From the NCBI RefSeq assembly GCF_964019385.1, contig NC_088644.1:16194131-16258130 (forward strand): a stretch of 64,000 nucleotides of DNA, given 5' to 3'. Below are positions 53,285 through 64,000 of the stretch, piece by piece (positions within the stretch are counted from its first letter, which is position 1; each line of letters starts with the position of its first letter). Under the pieces are notes generated by a model. That model made no database searches, was not told the origin of the DNA, and saw only the letters and a list, made by a program, of their open reading frames with translations. The DNA is from Sycon ciliatum. Taxonomy: Eukaryota > Porifera > Calcarea > Leucosolenida > Sycettidae. Both the position numbers and the translations under genes were made by a program.

Positions 53285-53808
53285 AGGCTGCGTTTACACG
53301 ACAACGCTGGGGGCGAAAACGCAACGAAATCCTTTCGGATCCATGGTTCATCAGAGCTAAACGTAAAAGTTGTACACCAAAACTGAAGAAAACCAAAACG
53401 CTGGCCAAGGTGGAAGAATTTGAAAACGGAAATATTCTGCCGGAAAAATTTGGGTGTGTTAACAGTCGAAACGGTGTGCTGGCCTCGTTTTCCGTCACGT
53501 TTGTTTCGTTTTCGGCCGTTTACACGGATCCGACAATCCAAAAAATTGTTTTTACAATTTTCGTCATGTGACGTGTGTTGTCGTGTGCCTGTTTTCAACC
53601 ATTATTTGAGTGTGATTGGTGCTTCCACGGCAACACTTGGCACATGACGAACTTTGGCGGATCCTTTGCTCTCGTGTAGACGCTTGAAAACGATACAAAC
53701 GGAAACCACTTCGGATCGGCTTTGATCGTGTAAACGTACGAAAACGAAAGAAGAAATGTGGGACTGAAAACGGAAAACTGGCCGTGCGTTGTCGTGTAAA
53801 CGCAGCCT
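53285..53808. mobile_element. MITE with AGGCTGCGTTTACACG ends
   Basis: AGGCTGCGTTTACACGACAA at the left and its complement at the right. The interior is rich in GTTTTCGT/ACGAAAAC motifs on both arms. About 524 bp, of hAT-like style (inference). It interrupts the family B repeat. Confidence 0.78.
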
Positions 53809-53970
53809 CATTCTTCCAAGTTGCTTCACGTTATGATCTTGCATTTGAAAGCCCTATTTGAATATTGTGGCCAGCTGTTTGTGGCCAGATGTCTTTGATG
53901 GTACGGTACGGGACAGATACGGGATAGCGCCAGACGGAGGTCCGTCCGCCACAAACAAACAAACACCAAA

Positions 53971-54962
53971 TTAACCCTTTGTGGGTCTTACTCAATGTAT
54001 GTGAGGGGTGGTCACGCAAACACGCGTACAAACATCCAGCCATAACTCAAGTTATGTTAGTTGTAGGTATGGGTAAACCATATACTTTCAAAATCTGTAT
54101 GCCTGGACGAGTCCAGAAAACACAAATATGACTATGTCCAGGCAAGGGTATGACCCGTGGTAGCCCTTCAAGTTGAGAGAAAATATAATTGCGAACAAAA
54201 AGCACAAAAATCACAGCACGAAGTGCATACCAAGTTCATGATGGAGCTGAAGTCCTATGATAAACAATCAGGTAAGCGCTACGTCTTTTGGGAAGAATAT
54301 ATGCTCCTAATTCCGTCCTTGAACTCCAATACCTAGCCATCGGCGATGCACCAGCAGCAACAGTTCCACAATATCACAATTTTGGTTCGTTCACCTCATC
54401 GCCGCTCGCGTCAGATTCACTCTCGCTCAGATGAGTACTCAGGTGCGATGTCACGCATGCCGTGATTCTCACGGCCAGGCGAATCAGCTGATCGCACCTG
54501 ACAAGTCCTTGTAAGAGTTGCTGTTGCTGTGCTTCCTCGCTGGTTGGTAAATTTGATTTCTTCATTCGGGGACGATTTATTTGAGCTAGGAGGACTCAAC
54601 GGAGCTCTCTTTCTCACCACATTACACTGGAAATTCTCCAGGGACATCCAGCCTAGACTGGTGCCGTCAGTGTCCTCAGAAAACCTTTCTGACACGACCT
54701 CAAGAGATGCACTCCCATTCTCGAAATGCGCGCATGGCGGATGGTCGTCTTTTCCAATTTCACCAGACTTCAGCCGATCGATACTGCAAAAATTTGTATG
54801 GTAAGTATGGCTGTTTTTTACACCGTTGGAAAGCTTTGGACCTCAGCTACGCGTGGAGCACCATTTTAGTTGTCTCCTAGCAACAAAACTCACAGAAAAT
54901 GCGATTTTACTGTAAGGGTCACATACGACCCTTTCGCTTATGTGAGACCCATAAAGGGTTAA
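53971..54962. mobile_element. piggyBac-like element with TTAA flanks (about 1 kb)
   Basis: TTAA-CCCTTTGTGGGTCT at the left and AGACCCATAAAGGG-TTAA at the right. The insertion point is a TTAA in the family B repeat that is intact at 11629-11632. Minus-strand frames inside (54374-54695) are rich in Ser/Glu/Asp but not recognisable as a transposase. Confidence 0.83.
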
Positions 54963-55079
54963 AGCTGTGTGGACCCTGGCTAGCGCCAGAAGTTACTGAA
55001 GTAACGTCTTCTGCATAGCTACGGGAATTAAAGCTGTGTGGACCCTGGCTAGCGCCAGACGTTACTGAAGTAACGTCTT

Positions 55080-55467
55080 CTGCATAGCTACGGGAATAAC
55101 TCCGAGTTGATCTGTGATGGACATGTCGTAGTCCGACGACCCGGAGAATACAATCACGTGGCAACCCCTTAACAATTCTTACCCGGTGCCAACAGGTTGC
55201 ATCCCCGAGTTCCAACTGAACAATTGCTGACGCCACGGCTTCTAGTGGTTGTCCGTTGGCACCAATCAACTTCGGGCCTTGGTCAGAGGTTTCCTTTTCC
55301 AGTGCCTTAGGTAGGCGGTCGGCAAAATCCTCTGACAACAATGTAGCGGCAGATCCTGTATCAATCAGAGCGTCCACTGGACATCCATTCACCGCTCCAG
55401 GCACCAACATGTCCGCACGTTCGCTCGCACATCCATCCAAACAAGACAAAACACAAGGATTAGGCAA
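55080..55467 (-). mobile_element. Ty3/gypsy-type retroelement fossil: protease region
   Basis: The minus strand encodes a retropepsin-like stretch with the ALIDTGSAATLLSE active-site motif. The part is broken and joins directly into family B repeat sequence. No matching LTRs are visible around it, so the insertion is probably old. Confidence 0.7.
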
Positions 55468-55471
55468 CTGG

Positions 55472-55837
55472 TACCGTATTTTACCGGTTGTAAGTCGACC
55501 CCGGTTATAGGTCGACCCCCATATCCGGAGGTCTCAATTCTGCATTTTAAAGTTTTCACCCAACGATGCACTACCAACCACGCCCTGCTACTAACACATC
55601 AACAAATCATGTAAACATTCCTTATTGGAGGGTATAACGTCCCAATCCTCGAAAAAGGCCAATAAACTGGCAAACATGTGTACACATGGTGCACTCATGC
55701 ATGCAGGGCAGGTCATTTTTTGTAAGATTCTGATAGTTCCCGGTTATAAGTCGAATCCCGGTTGTAAGTCGACCCCCACCCTTTCTCCTTCCATTTTTAG
55801 TCGTAAAAGGTCGACTTACAACCGGAAAAATACGGTA
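55472..55837. mobile_element. MITE with TACCGTATTTTACCGG ends
   Basis: TACCGTATTTTACCGGTTGT at the left and its near-complement at the right, with repeated GGTTGTAAGTCGACCC motifs inside and TA at both ends. It sits exactly between the two gypsy fossil parts. Confidence 0.82.
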
Positions 55838-57230
55838 GTCGTTACATACAGGTTCTTCTACCAGGACCTCTGGTTTCCGGACCCATTAGATTCTTTGGGA
55901 GGGGCTGCGTACTTTTCAACTTTGGATCTGTGTTCTGGTTATCACCAGATGCCTATGGCCCCCAGGGATAAGGAGAAGACCGCCTTTGCGACCCCAGATG
56001 GTCATTTTGAGTTTAACGTACTACCGTTCGGGGTTTGTAATGGCCCCAGTTCTTTCCAGCGAATGATGTCCGTGGTTTTAAGTGATCTTCAATGGCAGAT
56101 TTGCTTAATTTACATTGATGATATCATTGTGTTTGGAAGCACGTTTGAGGAGCATTTGCTCAGGTTGCAGTTGGTTTTTGACCGCCTCTTGAAAGCAGAT
56201 CTGAGGTTAAAACCTAGTAAGTGTTTCTTGTTTGGCACAAGTGTAGAGTTCTTGGGACACACTGTTACCCGGGAGGGAGTTAAGACTGACCCGGGTAAAC
56301 TTGAGAAAGTAAGCAACTGGCCTACCCCCGAAGCCGTAGGGGAAGTGCGTGGTTTCTTGGGATTCTGTGGTTACTATAGGCGTTTTGCCCAAGATTTTGC
56401 CACCATTGCTCGCCCCTGGTATAGCCTGACAAAAACAGGACAAGTGTTTTAGTGGACTCGTGACTGTGAAACCGCTTTCCTGAATCTGAGAACGGTGCTG
56501 ACGACCGCCCCAGTAGTAGCTTACTCCAGGTTTCGGCAAGATGCATCACCATTTCTGGTAGACGTAGCTGCTAGTGGACTAGGGTTAGGAGCAGTGCTGT
56601 CTCAGGTTCAGGAAGGCCTGGAACGGCCGATAGCTAATGCTAGTCGACTTCTGGCCGATACAGAAACACAGTATGCCTCCACCAAAAAGGAATTGTTGGG
56701 CTTGGTGTGGGCTGTGCAGCATTTCCGACTTTTCCGTTGCTACCTGCTTGGTATAAAATTTGTTATACGCACAGATCACCGTTCTCTGGAACATCTGGCT
56801 AACTTTAAAAATCCACCGGCGATTGTGGCTCGCTGGCTGGAATTTTCGTCTGCATTTGAGTTCACCATTATGTGCAGGGCAGGCCGATCTCACGCTAACG
56901 CAGAAGCCCTGTCAAACCGCCCTGACTCTTTGCAGCAGGTGACGCGGCTTGGCTTCTGGTGCCAGCTATTTCGACGGGTACAACCGCCAAGTTGGCTAGA
57001 CTTTGGCACGGACCATACCTAGTCGAAGAGAAGCTCTCAGCCGTCACCTACCGCAGCCCATGGCGTCCACCCTGACTCCTACCTACAAGCCAGATACCAC
57101 TGATATCGCCGCCCGAGACGAGGAGGACACCGCTCGGGTATTTGATAGTGTTCCGCCAGTTGGCGTGATGGAAAGGCGAACCCCGCGTTCCGGCCATCCA
57201 CCACCAACTGTATGAGAGTCCTGTGTGGCA
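55838..57230 (+). mobile_element. Ty3/gypsy-type retroelement fossil: reverse transcriptase, RNase H and integrase tail
   Basis: The plus strand shows reverse transcriptase motifs (FSTLDLCSGYHQ, LPFGVCNGPSSFQ, IYIDDIIVFG, FLGHTVTREG), then an RNase H region (DVAASGLGLGAVL, YASTKKELLGLVWAV, IRTDHRSLEHL), and a trace of an integrase C-terminus near 57000. It is broken in several places (at least three breaks) and has no visible LTRs. Its strand is opposite to the protease fossil beside it. Confidence 0.88.
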
Positions 57231-59060
<1,830 letters not shown>

Positions 59061-59773
59061 TACTGTAAAGTACCGCCAGAGCGTTCTGTCTCGCGAGAGC
59101 GCCCCACCTTGATTTTACAGCCAAGGGAAGAAAATCGTATGGCAGAATGCTACTAAGTTTGTACGATGTGAGAACCTTCGTGTCCTAAGGTCACACTTGG
59201 TATGCTTTTATGTGGAGCTCGAAGGTAAACTGGGTACGGATTGACTGCACAATGTGCAATGTTTGTACAGTAAGATCGGGCGCCGAAGAACACCTCGCCG
59301 AAGAACACCCAGGCTGGAAAACCGGCAAAATTTAAGAACAGTCCAGGCTAGAATTATCAGATTTAAATTAAGAACACTAGATCTACATTGTACGTACATG
59401 TAGATCTACATTGTACATGTATGGGAGGTGAGTACATGTCATGTACACGTGTAAACAGTAACTGCTACATGTACAGTCATTCCCATTTACGACACCCACT
59501 AGTTTAGAAGTACTACATTGCACTACATCATCATGTGCATGACAAACGTCATGACGTCACTCGTCTCGCCGCGCGCGTGTGAATAAGAACGGTCTGGCTA
59601 GAATCAAAAATTTAAGAACTTTCCTAGGCTGCGCTCGAGCCCCTGCGTTCTTCGGCGCCCGATCTTACTGTACAAGGTCCGTGTCGTATGACCTACACAC
59701 ATGAATCCGCCTCCACAAGGCGGCCATGAAAGGACGAGATGGTGGGGCGCTCTGGCGGTACTTTACGGTGGTA
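59061..59773. mobile_element. Inverted-repeat element with TACTGTAAAGTACCGCC end, outer shell
   Basis: TGTAAAGTACCGCCAGAGCG at the left and CGCTCTGGCGGTACTTTACG at the right are inverted repeats. Outside them a further inverted pair (AACCTCATGAATAAA near 59017 and TTTATTCATGAGGTT near 59827) extends the palindrome. The element at 59266-59672 lies within. Confidence 0.72.
59266..59672. mobile_element. Nested MITE with TACAGTAAGATCGGGCGCC ends
   Basis: TACAGTAAGATCGGGCGCCG at the left and CGGCGCCCGATCTTACTGTA at the right form a near-perfect inverted repeat with TA at the ends. It lies inside 59061-59773. It has no coding sequence. Confidence 0.85.
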
Positions 59774-59929
59774 TGTGTAGTGCTGTACCGGTAAGTATGT
59801 ACGGCTGTGTAGCGCCTGGTGCTATTTTATTCATGAGGTTGGATTTCTCTGACCAGTACTGTAGATAAACTCGTTATACACATTGTTTAATGTAGGACAA
59901 AAATGTTGCCCCCCCCCCCCCCCCCCCTA

Positions 59930-60373
59930 GCCCTTGGCGGATTATGCCGGCATAATATTTGGCATATTTTAAATCTTGGGATTTCGTCAAAAAATTATGC
60001 TCCGGCATAATATACGGATTCCAACGTGTAAGGTCGGCATAATCTTTCGGTTTAGACAAAAATTATGCTTAGGGCATAATACAGCTTTGTCAAAAAATTA
60101 TGCTCCGGCATAATATACGGATTCCAACGTGTAAGGTCGGCATAATCTTTCGGTTTAGACAAAAATTATGCTTAGGGCATAATAATACAGCTTTGTTAGA
60201 AAGCCCTGGGGCCGCGTGTGTGTATGCGTGGTTTCTCAACCCTCTATGTACAGCGTGAATACATAGTAGAACCGAGCATAATTCAGCATAATTCAGCATA
60301 TTTTGTTGGCATAATTGTGGCATAATCAAAAGCATAATTTGACGATTGGTCTAGCATAGTCCGCCAATGGCTA
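59930..60373. repeat. GCATAAT-rich repeat element with internal duplication
   Basis: TTGGCGGATTATGCC at the left and GCATAGTCCGCCAA at the right are inverted ends. A unit of about 95 bp (TCAAAAAATTATGCTCCGGC to TTAGGGCATAATA) is present twice (about 59987-60185). GCATAAT or its complement recurs through the element. Confidence 0.75.
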
Positions 60374-61457
60374 CCCCCCGGGTAATCTACTAATATTATT
60401 ATTATAATGCGGGTAGACTGTAGATCTATTACAATCAGTGCAAGTGAGAAAAAACTTACCTCGACATCTGGATGATCCAAGTGCCTCAGAGTGGCAGGGA
60501 ACGTGCAAAAGTGACCACAGGTGTCAGCAGAAAGACAAATCTCTGAACTGAACTCCACACTAAAGACCACAAATGACTGTGCCGGAAATAGAAGTGGCCA
60601 GTGCTACAGGGAAAGTATGACCACAACGATCGGGCAAAAAGGACGAAGTTGACGTTCTTGCACAGGCGCTACAGTCCATTCAGAAAAAAATGAACTTCTA
60701 GCTTTTGGCCATAAATGGGTCAAACGTTGAGTTTTTTTAGAATTTTTTTCTGCAATCCCATAATGGAATCCTCTTCCAATTATGTTTCTGAAGTTTTTTT
60801 GTCCAAAAAGCAAGCCATAGCAAGAATAGGATTTCGGCCAGGTTTTGCCCCAAAAGCACTGAATTGGGAAAAACCATCTAAATCCAGGCCGTTTGACCCC
60901 GCCTGCAACAGTGCATTCTGCGGTTCGAACCCCAGTTCAGGCACCCTTTTTGGACCCTTTTTCAAATTTCAAAGTTCGCAGCACTGCACTGTGTACGATG
61001 AAATCACGAAAAATCGCCAAATACGGGAGCTCGCCAGAGCTAGAGCCAGGACCCAACTTTTTATGAATGGACTGTAGGCCTGAGCATGAATAATAAATTT
61101 TATGCTTTTGTAATGATTTTTCCCGCGCAAAATGGAAGTGTGACGTAAGCGGTGCACGTGCATGCACCACGGCCCGGGCACGGCATACCGTACCGATACC
61201 ATGGATACCGTGCTCCAGGAGTCGTAAAATACCGGTATTCTACGACTTCCTTTCCCACGTCGTCACTTCTTCAGCCACAAAACACGAACTGTTTTTGAAC
61301 AGCGTGCTCCAGAATGACCAAATGCAAATGGTATCCATCAAGTAGTTTCACTTTTGTTTGTCTTTTCCGTTTGCGGCATATTCATTATGGTCGTGCAAGA
61401 CAAGATGATAGCTTAGCTATGAAGTCCCCGCTGGTCTAGAGTCAGTGCAGGTCCTTG
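60374..61457. other. Upstream flank of the cysteine-rich gene
   Basis: No exon is supported. A palindrome (GTCGTAAAATACCGG...TATTCTACGAC, 61222-61250) lies 0.2 kb before the start codon. Similar TCGTAAAATA palindromes occur near 32270 and 40500. A CAG just before 61451 could be a splice acceptor for an upstream exon. Confidence 0.5.
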
Positions 61458-62501
61458 ATGGGGCGTTTGTCTGGAGGGCAAGCCGGATGGTGGCACCGGC
61501 AATATCTTCTCTTGATTGTTATCGCCCTTCTTGTGCTCATTGCCATTTGTGCCGCTGATGAAACCAAATCAAAAGTTCATGTCCGCCCTCGCCTCTCATG
61601 GCAAGAACGCCGAAGATTGGTGCTGGAAAGAAGAAAGGCAATACAAGCAAGAAGAGCACGATTGAAGGTGAAGCCTCGTCCGACAACGCCCCCGCCGACA
61701 ATTCCACCCCCGTTGAGATACCCTGGCGAAGACGTCGACATCATGTCGAGCTGTGAAACGTGTAAGTTTATCAGTGCATGGTTCAAGATTACGGTCAGAA
61801 AGGCTCCCGCTGAAATCGGTTGTCTACAGCTGGGTGTGCAGGAAGACCGTCTTGGTTATCAGCAAGTCACTGACTGTACCACGAATCTGTGTGCAGATAT
61901 GTTTGGAAAGCCTATCCTGCAACTGATTCGGTGCCAGAACTTCATTTCATCCAATCGTGCAGCATTTGCCACACTCCTGCAGCAAACAAGTACGGACGAG
62001 CAAGAGCTGTCGCTGGTGGACACGATCAGAACACTGGGTGTCTTCTGCACACAAATTCATATGTGTCCCGCGCTGTCAGAGAACTCAGGAATGTTCACGG
62101 CGGCCGTCTACAACGCTGCTCTCATTCCGGCCGACTGTAAAGGCTTTGTTCAAATAGTGAAGAGCTTGCACGGCAAGGTGTCAGAGGCCCACTCTCAAGT
62201 GGAGAATAAGCAGTTCTGGGGTCTCGTGGCATCTGTTCATTACGGACCGTACGCAGAATGTACGTGCCATGTGGATGTCATGATTCGTGCCTGCGTGGAG
62301 GCTTTCTCCAAGCCAGTAGACTACCGACTGCGCTACCGCTGTCTGGATCTGGTACTGATTGATTCTAGACAGACATCGTCAGTCTTTTGCAATGTATTCT
62401 GTTCAGGGAGTGATGATCAGGGTTCCATTCTATCTACATATGGCCAGTGCAATGACTCGTCTATGAGGTCATCTTTACGTGCTATAAACCCAGTGCAATG
62501 A
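61458..62501 (+). CDS. Cysteine-rich, membrane-anchored or secreted protein of unknown family (347 aa, no intron)
   Basis: Start ATG at 61458, stop at 62499-62501. Residues about 16-33 (YLLLIVIALLVLIAICA) are a strongly hydrophobic signal peptide or anchor. Residues 45-75 are very basic (QERRRLVLERRKAIQARRAR) and helix-prone. A Pro linker (TTPPPTIPPPLRYPG) follows. The rest is a globular part with many Cys, including CETC, CTTNLC, FCTQIHMC and CTCHVDVMIRAC. The spacing of the first half (CxxC ... FCTQIHMC) is loosely like a saposin-type fold, but I would not assign it. It has no similarity that I recognise. The frame is long and its base composition is balanced, unlike the repeat frames nearby. 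An upstream exon cannot be excluded, and a retrogene is one explanation for the lack of introns. Confidence 0.75.
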   Translation: MGRLSGGQAGWWHRQYLLLIVIALLVLIAICAADETKSKVHVRPRLSWQERRRLVLERRKAIQARRARLKVKPRPTTPPPTIPPPLRYPGEDVDIMSSCETCKFISAWFKITVRKAPAEIGCLQLGVQEDRLGYQQVTDCTTNLCADMFGKPILQLIRCQNFISSNRAAFATLLQQTSTDEQELSLVDTIRTLGVFCTQIHMCPALSENSGMFTAAVYNAALIPADCKGFVQIVKSLHGKVSEAHSQVENKQFWGLVASVHYGPYAECTCHVDVMIRACVEAFSKPVDYRLRYRCLDLVLIDSRQTSSVFCNVFCSGSDDQGSILSTYGQCNDSSMRSSLRAINPVQ

Positions 62502-62903
62502 TGCATGTAGCTGGTCAGTACTTCTTCCTATTATCCAGCTGCATGCTGTAGGAATCAGCTGATATCCAGCTGCATGCTGTAGGAATCAGCTGATATCCAG
62601 TGTAGTGCTGTGAGGGTCAGTCAGTATTGGCAGATACCACATGAGTATCGCTGATAGTACACTCCGCTGCTCCAGGCACAGTATGAGGACCACGTGATGC
62701 TGTAAAAGCCATGTCAGCGCTCTGCAAGGATGCATCAGCAATATCTATACAGCCGATGTGTTCATCGCAGAAGCCATGCAACGTCTGCAAGCTACTCCTG
62801 CTGTTAGTTCCATACTGTTTGTGAGTACAGCCAACACCTTTGTGAGCACTTTTCGTTGGCGTGGACCTGACGAGGTGGTCCACGAATAGGTGATTAGCTT
62901 AAC

Positions 62904-62942
<39 letters not shown>

Positions 62943-62987
62943 GTGTGCGCACGCGCATGTGTGTGTGTCCGTGTGTGTGTGTGTGCG

Positions 62988-63022
<35 letters not shown>

Positions 63023-64000
63023 ACATATGTATCTTGCAAAGATCGTATGGTCTGCACATGGGTGAGTGTGCACCGGTGTACGTTTCACGTTCATTAACTG
63101 GTTGTGTTGTGTCATATTTATCTTACTCTCCAACCCTAGGTGAATGGCCTTTTTCCAACTGCGTTCATTTTACTGCGCTGGAACACTGTTCCAACAGTGT
63201 ACATAGTAGTTGTTGCGTCAAGTGTTTATTTTGTAGCCTTTCTTACTTCATAGCTGGTCATGAACTGGCATAGGCACCTCTTGCTTCAGTGTCATCTACG
63301 ATTGTAGTGCAATATTTTCAAAGATCTAGTGGGATGAGTCGTACTTGAACCGCACAACTATGAATAATCAATATGCACCCATTTCACCCATTTTAAGTTT
63401 GGCCATGAAATCATAACTGTACTGTCTTTAAATTTTACTTACTTTTGAAAGGCCTGTCGTACTTTGACGCCTCCATAAACAGCGTGACGTTGTCTGTGCG
63501 AGTCTTAGTCTGTCAGTGTCTTTGTGAGTGTCACGAGCACTACTTTGTTAGCATGAGCCATTATGGCCAGGACATATTAAAATAAATAAATTTCACAGTT
63601 CGCGTGAGAACTGGATGAAATTGGAACTCTCTGTCTCTCTGCTCTGCCTTCTTTCTCTCTGCCGGTCTGCTCTGCTCTCCCTCCCTCTCTCTCTCTCTCC
63701 CTCCCTCTATCTACATGTATCTGTCTACCATTACTGTTTTCTGATGATCGCTTAGTACGTGAAACTCGGAGTAAAAACACTTTCTCTGTCCTCCTATTGT
63801 TTGTATCTGTCTACCTCTCTATATCTCATGTAGAGAGAGAGAGAGACAGAGACAGAGAGAGAGTGTGTGTGTGTGCGTGCGTTCGTTCGTTCGTGCGTGC
63901 AATAGTGCTGCATACCGTACTCAACCAATCTGCTGTCCCCTCGTAAGAGGGGCCGTTTTACGGCAATGTTCAGGACAGGCGTGTGTGTGTGTGTGTGTGT
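62502..64000. other. 3' flank with tandem and simple repeats
   Basis: A 31-bp unit (CAGCTGATATCCAGCTGCAT...) is repeated 2.5 times at 62535-62605. GT/CA-type microsatellites lie at 62909-63021 and at the window end. CT/GA-rich tracts lie at 63630-63710 and 63830-63860. AATAAA-like signals occur at 63578-63590. No further gene is supported. Confidence 0.6.

Larger units (their letters stand above)
52866..55099 (-). mobile_element. Family B dispersed repeat, copy 3, interrupted by three elements
   Basis: Compared with the copy at 51540-51780, this copy continues across three insertions: 52923-53252, 53285-53808 and 53971-54962. Its far end is a 68-bp unit present twice (54961-55028, 55029-55096; AAAGCTGTGTGGACCCTGGC ... 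GCATAGCTACGGGAAT). Confidence 0.7.

Noticed and set aside
60915-60955. Box-B-like GGTTCGAACCCC followed by a T run
   Set aside because: No cloverleaf or A box can be built around it.
61740-62080. Saposin domain in the cysteine-rich protein
   Set aside because: Only the outer Cys pairs fit; the spacing of the middle cysteines and the hydrophobic pattern do not convince.

Overview
This window looks like nuclear DNA of a non-bilaterian animal, most likely a sponge (inference). It has spliced genes with GT-AG introns from under 200 bases to about 6 kb, a eukaryotic tRNA-Asn gene, very abundant GT/CA/GA/CT microsatellites, and a dense load of small inverted-repeat DNA transposons. Exons were assembled by reading both strands and requiring consensus splice sites, matching phases and continuity of the protein family. 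Three multi-exon models and one intronless frame close from start to stop.

Layout: (1) 1443-6436, plus strand: a five-exon gene for a 1009-residue protein with an N-terminal tyrosine-kinase-like domain that has lost key catalytic residues, a long Tyr/Pro/His-rich linker and a C-terminal SH2 domain. (2) 8632-19472, minus strand: an eight-exon gene for a 553-residue JmjC oxygenase related to FIH (HIF asparaginyl hydroxylase), with a signal peptide, a coiled-coil stretch and an acidic tail. (3) 20327-50825, plus strand: a 27-exon gene for an 827-residue secreted glycoside hydrolase family 3 protein of the beta-xylosidase type. Its introns hold a tRNA-Asn gene, two large minisatellites and many transposons. 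(4) 50826-61457: a transposon graveyard with at least six elements nested in one another, plus broken Ty3/gypsy fossils. (5) 61458-62501, plus strand: an intronless frame for a 347-residue cysteine-rich, membrane-anchored or secreted protein that I do not recognise. (6) 62502-64000: flank with tandem repeats and no gene that I can support.

Genes 1 and 2 converge. Genes 2 and 3 are head to head across about 0.85 kb and may share a promoter region. Both of their products begin with a signal peptide, so both are expected in the secretory pathway. I see no evidence that the genes form one pathway.

The points most worth a second look are: the kinase-first, SH2-last pseudokinase; an FIH-like enzyme with an intact active site but a signal peptide; a GH3 protein that keeps its nucleophile but has Asn-Met where the family has Lys-His; and a set of target-site duplications and empty sites that reveal the transposition history.
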